Origin: Planctomycetota bacterium
GTDB taxonomy: Bacteria > Planctomycetota > Phycisphaerae > WQYP01
Reading direction: 5' to 3'
DNA length: 10,395 nt
Assembly (NCBI GenBank): GCA_021809365.1
Contig: JAKBAC010000121.1
Span: forward strand, 1-10,395
The position numbers and the translations under genes were made by a program. Positions within the stretch are counted from its first letter, which is position 1. Each line of letters opens with the position of its first letter. Below are positions 7,080-10,395 of the stretch, piece by piece. Below the pieces are notes generated by a model, which saw only the letters and a list, made by a program, of their open reading frames with translations, was not told where the DNA came from and made no database searches.

Positions 7080-7645
7080 ATACCCAAGGCGAGAGTTCGA
7101 CGACACCATGGGATGGCGGAGCGCTGCCCGAGGGAGTTTTAGTCGGCGAAGATACCCGCATCATCGGTCACGCTGCGTTTCGCAGATTTCGCGGCCGAAC
7201 CCCCGATGCTTTGGTCATTGGTGATCACGCAACCATGGACGGGGTGCAATTTTCCGTGGGGCCGGCGGCTCGGATTAACATTGGCCATTACTGCTGTTTC
7301 ACCGGCACCGTGCTGATGTGTGAACTGTCCATATCCATTGGCAGTTATGTGCTGATTGGATGGAATGCGGTTATCGCAGATAGTGATTTTCATCCTATTG
7401 CCCCCGTAGAAAGAATTCTGGACGCGGTGGCCTGTTCGCCGGCTGCCACGGTGCCGCGACCCAATGTGCTGACGGCGGCAGTGGTCATTGAGGATGATGT
7501 GTGGATCGGGCCTAATGCCACGATTTTTAAGGGTGTGCATATCGGCAAAGGAGCCTGGATCGGGCCGGGCAGCGTGGTAACACGCCATGTTGCGGCGGGC
7601 ACGCGTGTGGCCGGCAATCCGGCGCGTCCGATGGAGGCCTTATGA
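7076..7645 (+). CDS. Left-handed beta-helix (hexapeptide repeat) acyltransferase, first copy
   Basis: This 189-residue protein belongs to the hexapeptide-repeat acyltransferases (WbbJ/maltose O-acetyltransferase type), which move an acetyl or other acyl group from a CoA donor to a sugar hydroxyl or amine as trimers. Imperfect [LIV]-G-x4 turns are visible at about 46-100 (for example INIGHYCCF, ISIGSYVLIGWNAVI) and at about 136-172 (VVIEDDVWIGPNATIFKGVHIG, GAWIGPGSVVT), ending in the family's GNPAR. ADSDFHPI (101-108) holds H106 at the place of the usual catalytic histidine, so activity is likely. It overlaps the exporter stop by four bases and the next gene by four. It most probably decorates the glycan exported by the neighbouring ABC protein; acceptor and donor are unknown. 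Confidence 0.88.
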   Translation: MNTQGESSTTPWDGGALPEGVLVGEDTRIIGHAAFRRFRGRTPDALVIGDHATMDGVQFSVGPAARINIGHYCCFTGTVLMCELSISIGSYVLIGWNAVIADSDFHPIAPVERILDAVACSPAATVPRPNVLTAAVVIEDDVWIGPNATIFKGVHIGKGAWIGPGSVVTRHVAAGTRVAGNPARPMEAL

Positions 7646-8250
7646 CCGGCCGCGCGATACCGGGAGACTGGCATCCCGGATACATTCCGGACAATGCCAT
7701 CGTGGGTGACGGTGCGTATGTACAAACGTCCTGGAGTTTTCATCTGTCCCGCAGCCGGCGGGATCAGGCAATCATGCTGGGAGAAAACAGCTCGATTTAT
7801 ATGGGCTGCATGTTTGATATGGGCATCGACGCGGTACTGAATGTGGGAGCGTACAGCCTGCTTAACGGCCTGTGGCTGATTTGCGATCAGAGCGTGACCA
7901 TTGGCACGCATTGCCTGGTGTCGTGGAATGTGGTCGTGATGGACAATTTCCGTGCCCCGGAAGATATTCCGTCGCGCCGGCGCATGCTGGAGGCTTTTGC
8001 CGCCGGGCGCAACCATCCGCTGCCGGTGCCCGTAAACCCCCGCCCGGTGGTCATTGGCAATAACGTATGGATTGGTTTTGATTGCTGCATATTACCGGGC
8101 GTGCGCATTGGTGACGGCAGCATCATCGGTGCGCGATCGGTGGTGGATGGCGATATACCCCCGTACTGTATTGCCGCCGGCAATCCGGCGCGGATCATTC
8201 GGTTCCTGCAGGAAAAGGAGGACACCCTTGGACGACACAACCAAACCTAA
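7642..8250 (+). CDS. Left-handed beta-helix acyltransferase paralogue, second copy, catalytic His apparently absent
   Basis: This 202-residue protein has the same architecture as its neighbour and aligns with it along most of its length: VTIGTHCLVSWNVVVMDNF here against ISIGSYVLIGWNAVIADSDF there, VVIGNNVWIGFDCCILPGVRIG against VVIEDDVWIGPNATIFKGVHIG, and GNPAR near the end. The pair probably arose by an old tandem duplication. The expected catalytic histidine after the [DN]F motif is replaced: DNFRAPEDIP (101-110) has R104 where the first copy has H106. It could be inactive, could use another residue, or could form mixed trimers with the first copy. GGAGG precedes the start by four bases, and the start overlaps the previous stop. 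Its last 23 bases overlap the next gene. Confidence 0.87.
   Translation: MTGRAIPGDWHPGYIPDNAIVGDGAYVQTSWSFHLSRSRRDQAIMLGENSSIYMGCMFDMGIDAVLNVGAYSLLNGLWLICDQSVTIGTHCLVSWNVVVMDNFRAPEDIPSRRRMLEAFAAGRNHPLPVPVNPRPVVIGNNVWIGFDCCILPGVRIGDGSIIGARSVVDGDIPPYCIAAGNPARIIRFLQEKEDTLGRHNQT
8215..8221 (+). promoter_or_regulatory. Strong ribosome binding site selecting a TTG start
   Basis: AAGGAGG is a full Shine-Dalgarno core located inside the end of the second acyltransferase gene, six bases before TTG 8228. It fixes that TTG as the start of the next gene, because the open frame extends much further upstream without any comparable site. Confidence 0.75.
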
Positions 8251-9397
8251 AATAATTGTTTTCGGAATTCTGTTCTGGTATCCGCTGGCCGGGGTGACCT
8301 ATCAATTTCTGCACTTTATGCTGGGCCTGCGGAAGCTGGGGTATGACCCTTATTATGTGGAAGATTCCGCACGGTGGGTCTATGTCCCCGCTCTGGGTGA
8401 TTGTTCTCCCGACGCTGCCGCAAACATAGATACGGTGGCTCCCATTCTAAGCCGGCACGGTCTGGCGGACCGCTGGGCATTTCGCGGGAATTATGAAGGC
8501 GGAAAATGCTATGGCATGACCGACTCACAGATCACCGAGCTGTACCGGACCGCAGATGTGATGATCAACGTTACCGGAGCGCAGGAACTGCGGGAAGAAC
8601 ATCTGCGTTGTCCCGTACGCGTCTATCTGGAGACCGATCCGGTCGAATCACAAATTCGTATTTCCCAGAATGATCCAAGAACGCTGGCCACGCTGGATCA
8701 GTATACGCACCATTTTACTTACGGGGAAAATCTGGGTTATCCGGATTGCGGGCTTCCCGCAGGGCGCTACAATTGGCGGCCCACGCGCCAGCCGGTGCTG
8801 CTGGATTTATGGGAACCCGTGCCGGCGATTCCCGGTGCACCGTTCAATACCATTGCGACGTGGAAAAACAAGGGAAAGGATATCGTCTTTAACGGCGAGA
8901 CTTACTACTGGTCAAAGGACCGTGAATTTCTCAAATTTATTGATTTACCGAAGCGCTGCACCGCGGGATTTGAACTGGCAACCAGCGCCGATGCCCCAAC
9001 GCAAAACATGCTCAAATCCAATCAATGGCGCGTTGCCGATCCCGTGACGGTTTCGCGGGATATGGAACGCTATCGAAATTACATCCGGCAATCCCGCGGA
9101 GAATTTACGGTGGCCAAAGACCAGAATATCCGGCTCAAAAGCGGCTGGTTCAGTGATCGCAGCGCCTGTTATCTGGCGGCGGGGCGGCCGGTGATTAATC
9201 AGGAAACCGGCTTCAGTAACCATCTGCCCGTGGGACAGGGATTGTTTTCTTTTCAGACCATCGGTGATATTCTTAAGGCCGTTGAAGCAATTAATTCCGA
9301 TTACCCCGGCCAATGCCGGGCGGCCCGGGACATTGCCCAGCACTACTTTTCCGCGGAAAAAGTTTTGAAGAATGTCATGGATCAAATCGGATGCTGA
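8228..9397 (+). CDS. Glycosyltransferase-like protein (GT-B type, family uncertain)
   Basis: The product is 389 residues from TTG 8228. It opens with a Rossmann-like strand (KIIVFGILFWYPLAGVTYQF, about 8-27) and then LRKLGYDPYYVED, as in GT-B enzymes. The C-terminal half has EFTVAKDQNIRLKSGWFSDR, YLAAGRPVINQETGF (about 315-329), LPVGQGLFSF and a final helix with SAEKVLKNVM, which resemble the donor-binding half of GT4/GT1-like proteins. I know similar proteins only as unnamed 'glycosyltransferase' entries, and the classic E-x7-E motif is not obvious. Its probable role is sugar transfer to the glycan made by this operon, in the cytosol or at the membrane. The frame is open upstream to ATG 8054, but that would overlap the acyltransferase gene by almost 200 bases and lacks a ribosome site. 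It overlaps the next gene by seven bases. Confidence 0.75.
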   Translation: MDDTTKPKIIVFGILFWYPLAGVTYQFLHFMLGLRKLGYDPYYVEDSARWVYVPALGDCSPDAAANIDTVAPILSRHGLADRWAFRGNYEGGKCYGMTDSQITELYRTADVMINVTGAQELREEHLRCPVRVYLETDPVESQIRISQNDPRTLATLDQYTHHFTYGENLGYPDCGLPAGRYNWRPTRQPVLLDLWEPVPAIPGAPFNTIATWKNKGKDIVFNGETYYWSKDREFLKFIDLPKRCTAGFELATSADAPTQNMLKSNQWRVADPVTVSRDMERYRNYIRQSRGEFTVAKDQNIRLKSGWFSDRSACYLAAGRPVINQETGFSNHLPVGQGLFSFQTIGDILKAVEAINSDYPGQCRAARDIAQHYFSAEKVLKNVMDQIGC

Positions 9398-10203
9398 ATT
9401 CTAATGGCACTGTAAGGCCCCGGGGAACCCAAAAAGAGTTAATTATTAATGCCGATGATTTTGGCTTAAGCACCGAAACCAACCGTGGCATTATTCAATG
9501 TCGTCAGCACGGTGTTTTGACCAGCGCCAGCCTCATGGTGCATGCACCCGCGGCCCGGCACGCGGTGCAATATGCCGTAGATGATCCCGGACTAAGCGTG
9601 GGGTTGCATATTGATCTGGGGGAATGGGCGCTGCATGATCATCAGTGGATACAGACGCGATTTGTGGTGCCCTTGGATACCCCATCCGCCGTGCGCGATG
9701 AAATTGCATATCAGCTTGCGACGTTCAGAGATTTAACCCAGCGGAATCCCACACATCTGGATTCCCATCAGCACACGCATCAGCGGCCACTGATAAGAGC
9801 GGCGATGGAGGAATTGGCTGCGCAGATGGGAATTGTGCTGCGGGGCACTGGTATGCAGGTTCGTTTCTGGGGCGCGTTTTTCGGGCAGGATGAACATCTG
9901 CTTCCGAGGCCGGAAAATGTTTCCATCGCGAATCTCATCACGCTGTTAAACAACCTCCAACCCGGTGTTACCGAGTTAAGCTGCCATCCGGGCCTTGATG
10001 ATCAATTAGATTCAAATTATCGCGAGCCTCGGATCTCGGAAGTTCAGACGCTCTGTGATCCACTGGTCCGCCGAGTCATTGAAGACTTGGGAATCAAATT
10101 AACCTCGTTTTTGGCTGTTCGCCAAGGCCACGCAGGCGGAGGATCTACAGATTACACCGATGGACACGGATTAACGAACGACGGCGCTTCGCTTAGGGAA
10201 TAA
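9391..10203 (+). CDS. ChbG/YdjC-family carbohydrate deacetylase with repeat-derived C-terminal tail
   Basis: The 270-residue protein belongs to the YdjC/ChbG/HpnK family of metal-dependent deacetylases, which remove N-acetyl groups from sugars such as chitooligosaccharides or act on hopanoid glycolipids. The motifs are complete: INADDFGLS (19-27, catalytic and metal-binding aspartates), VGLHIDLG (70-77, H73), HLDSHQHTH (122-130, metal His), ELSCHPG (195-201) and a YREPR-x2-E stretch. ATG 9391 lies inside the last codons of the upstream gene (seven-base overlap), without a strong ribosome site, so translation is probably coupled. The natural domain seems to end around LTSFLAVRQ (about 239-247). 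The last 23 residues, including STDYTDGHGLTND, are low-complexity and come from a repeat. In this operon it likely deacetylates an amino sugar of the exported glycan or a precursor of it. Confidence 0.88.
   Translation: MLNSNGTVRPRGTQKELIINADDFGLSTETNRGIIQCRQHGVLTSASLMVHAPAARHAVQYAVDDPGLSVGLHIDLGEWALHDHQWIQTRFVVPLDTPSAVRDEIAYQLATFRDLTQRNPTHLDSHQHTHQRPLIRAAMEELAAQMGIVLRGTGMQVRFWGAFFGQDEHLLPRPENVSIANLITLLNNLQPGVTELSCHPGLDDQLDSNYREPRISEVQTLCDPLVRRVIEDLGIKLTSFLAVRQGHAGGGSTDYTDGHGLTNDGASLRE
10147..10175 (+). repeat. Short degenerate repeat forming the 3' end of the deacetylase gene
   Basis: Three units follow each other: ACAGATTAC (10147), ACCGATGGAC (10156) and ACGGATTAAC (10166), 9 to 10 bases apart. 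Read on the other strand this is the AATCCGTG-CATCGGTG-AATCTGT type of sequence that I recall as scattered intergenic repeats in planctomycetes and some other bacteria. Here it is translated, giving the DYTDGHG tail of the deacetylase. Confidence 0.5.
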
Positions 10204-10217
10204 TGAGTAATGAATAA
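10201..10217 (+). repeat. TAATGAG/TAATGAA heptamer pair at the operon end
   Basis: The stop codon of the deacetylase gene begins two heptamers, TAATGAG (10201) and TAATGAA (10208), followed by another TAA. The first copy gives tandem stops TAA TGA. No terminator hairpin with a T-run is seen after it, so the operon may end by another mechanism or outside the window. Confidence 0.4.
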
Positions 10218-10245
10218 ATTATTGGAAGTTTCAAATTTCTAGAAT

Positions 10246-10291
10246 CAGTATTGGGCAGTAATTGCAGTATTGATCAGTACATTCAGTATTG
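10246..10291 (+). repeat. 19-base tandem repeat built on CAGTATTG
   Basis: CAGTATTG occurs at 10246, 10265 and 10284, exactly 19 bases apart. The shorter CAGTA also falls in the middle of the first two units (10256 and 10275), so the basic spacing alternates 10 and 9 bases, near one helical turn. The units are CAGTATTGGGCAGTAATTG, CAGTATTGATCAGTACATT and a partial third. No protein-coding frame is evident. It may be a slippage-type intergenic repeat or a protein-binding array. Confidence 0.7.
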
Positions 10292-10320
10292 GCGATGGGG
10301 TGGAAAATGGGACAGATGGC

Positions 10321-10357
10321 GGGTTTGCGGGTTTTTCGGGTTGGGGTATGGCGGGGG
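10321..10357 (+). other. G-rich tract with quadruplex-forming pattern
   Basis: Five G-runs follow in short order: GGG 10321-10323, GGG 10329-10331, GGG 10338-10340, GGGG 10343-10346 and GGGGG 10353-10357, with loops of 5, 6, 2 and 6 bases. The pattern meets the usual G3/loop-1-to-7 rule on the plus strand. Whether it folds in the cell is not shown. The remaining bases to 10395 hold nothing I recognise. Confidence 0.5.
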
Positions 10358-10395
10358 AGCGTGCGTACACAGAGTTCATTTTGTTTCGGTACGTT

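Noticed and set aside
7390..8016. Minus-strand frame of 208 codons over the two acyltransferase genes
   Set aside because: Shadow of hexapeptide-repeat coding sequence; no family signature.
8054..8227. Upstream extension of the glycosyltransferase-like gene to ATG 8054
   Set aside because: It would overlap the acyltransferase gene by 197 bases and has no ribosome site, while AAGGAGG sits just before TTG 8228.
9313..9390. Upstream extension of the deacetylase to a start at 9313
   Set aside because: Would lie inside the preceding gene and add 26 residues not seen in the family; ATG 9391 leaves the normal short lead before the ADDFG motif.
10225..10239. Possible hairpin GAAGTTT / AAATTTC after the operon
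   Set aside because: The arms are separated by one base, so the loop is too small, and no T-run follows; not called a terminator.
1..10395. CRISPR array, tRNA, rRNA, transposase or phage genes
   Set aside because: No direct-repeat/spacer pattern, no tRNA-like cloverleaf, and no mobile-element protein motif was seen on either strand.

Overview
The window looks like chromosomal DNA of a diderm (Gram-negative) bacterium. It carries lpxB of lipid A synthesis and a long envelope-glycan operon. Genes are tightly packed, often sharing start and stop bases. An ECF sigma factor with an 'LAHDATQVVFLILWRKRQ'-type region 2, together with intergenic repeats of the 'ACAGATTAC' and 'CAGTATTG' kind, makes me favour a Planctomycetota/PVC-type organism. 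That taxonomic call is inference only.

Layout, left to right. (1) Positions 1-438, minus strand: the N-terminal part of an ECF sigma factor gene that runs off the left edge. (2) 439-591: a divergent intergenic region with an AT-rich inverted repeat that overlaps candidate -10 boxes for both directions. (3) 592-2613: panB (ketopantoate hydroxymethyltransferase) followed three bases later by lpxB (lipid A disaccharide synthase) in the same reading frame. lpxB has no ATG, GTG or TTG ahead of its conserved N-terminus and probably starts at ATC 1459. (4) 2618-2626: an extended -10 promoter directly after lpxB. (5) 2674-10203: six plus-strand genes joined by overlaps of 4, 4, 4, 23 and 7 bases. They encode a glycoside hydrolase-like/GT2 fusion protein with C-terminal membrane segments, an MsbA-like ABC exporter, two paralogous left-handed beta-helix acyltransferases, a glycosyltransferase-like protein, and a ChbG/YdjC-type carbohydrate deacetylase. 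(6) 10204-10395: non-coding DNA with a 19-base tandem repeat and a G-rich tract.

The last six genes read as one pathway. A membrane GT2 enzyme and a second glycosyltransferase would build a glycan or glycolipid, two acyltransferases and a deacetylase would decorate it, the glycosidase-like domain could trim or transfer it, and the ABC exporter would move it across the inner membrane. The product cannot be read from the sequence. This operon, and the GH-GT2 fusion in particular, is the best candidate here for an undescribed system. The unusual lpxB start, the probable loss of the catalytic histidine in the second acyltransferase, and a deacetylase whose C-terminus runs into an intergenic-type repeat are the other points worth checking.
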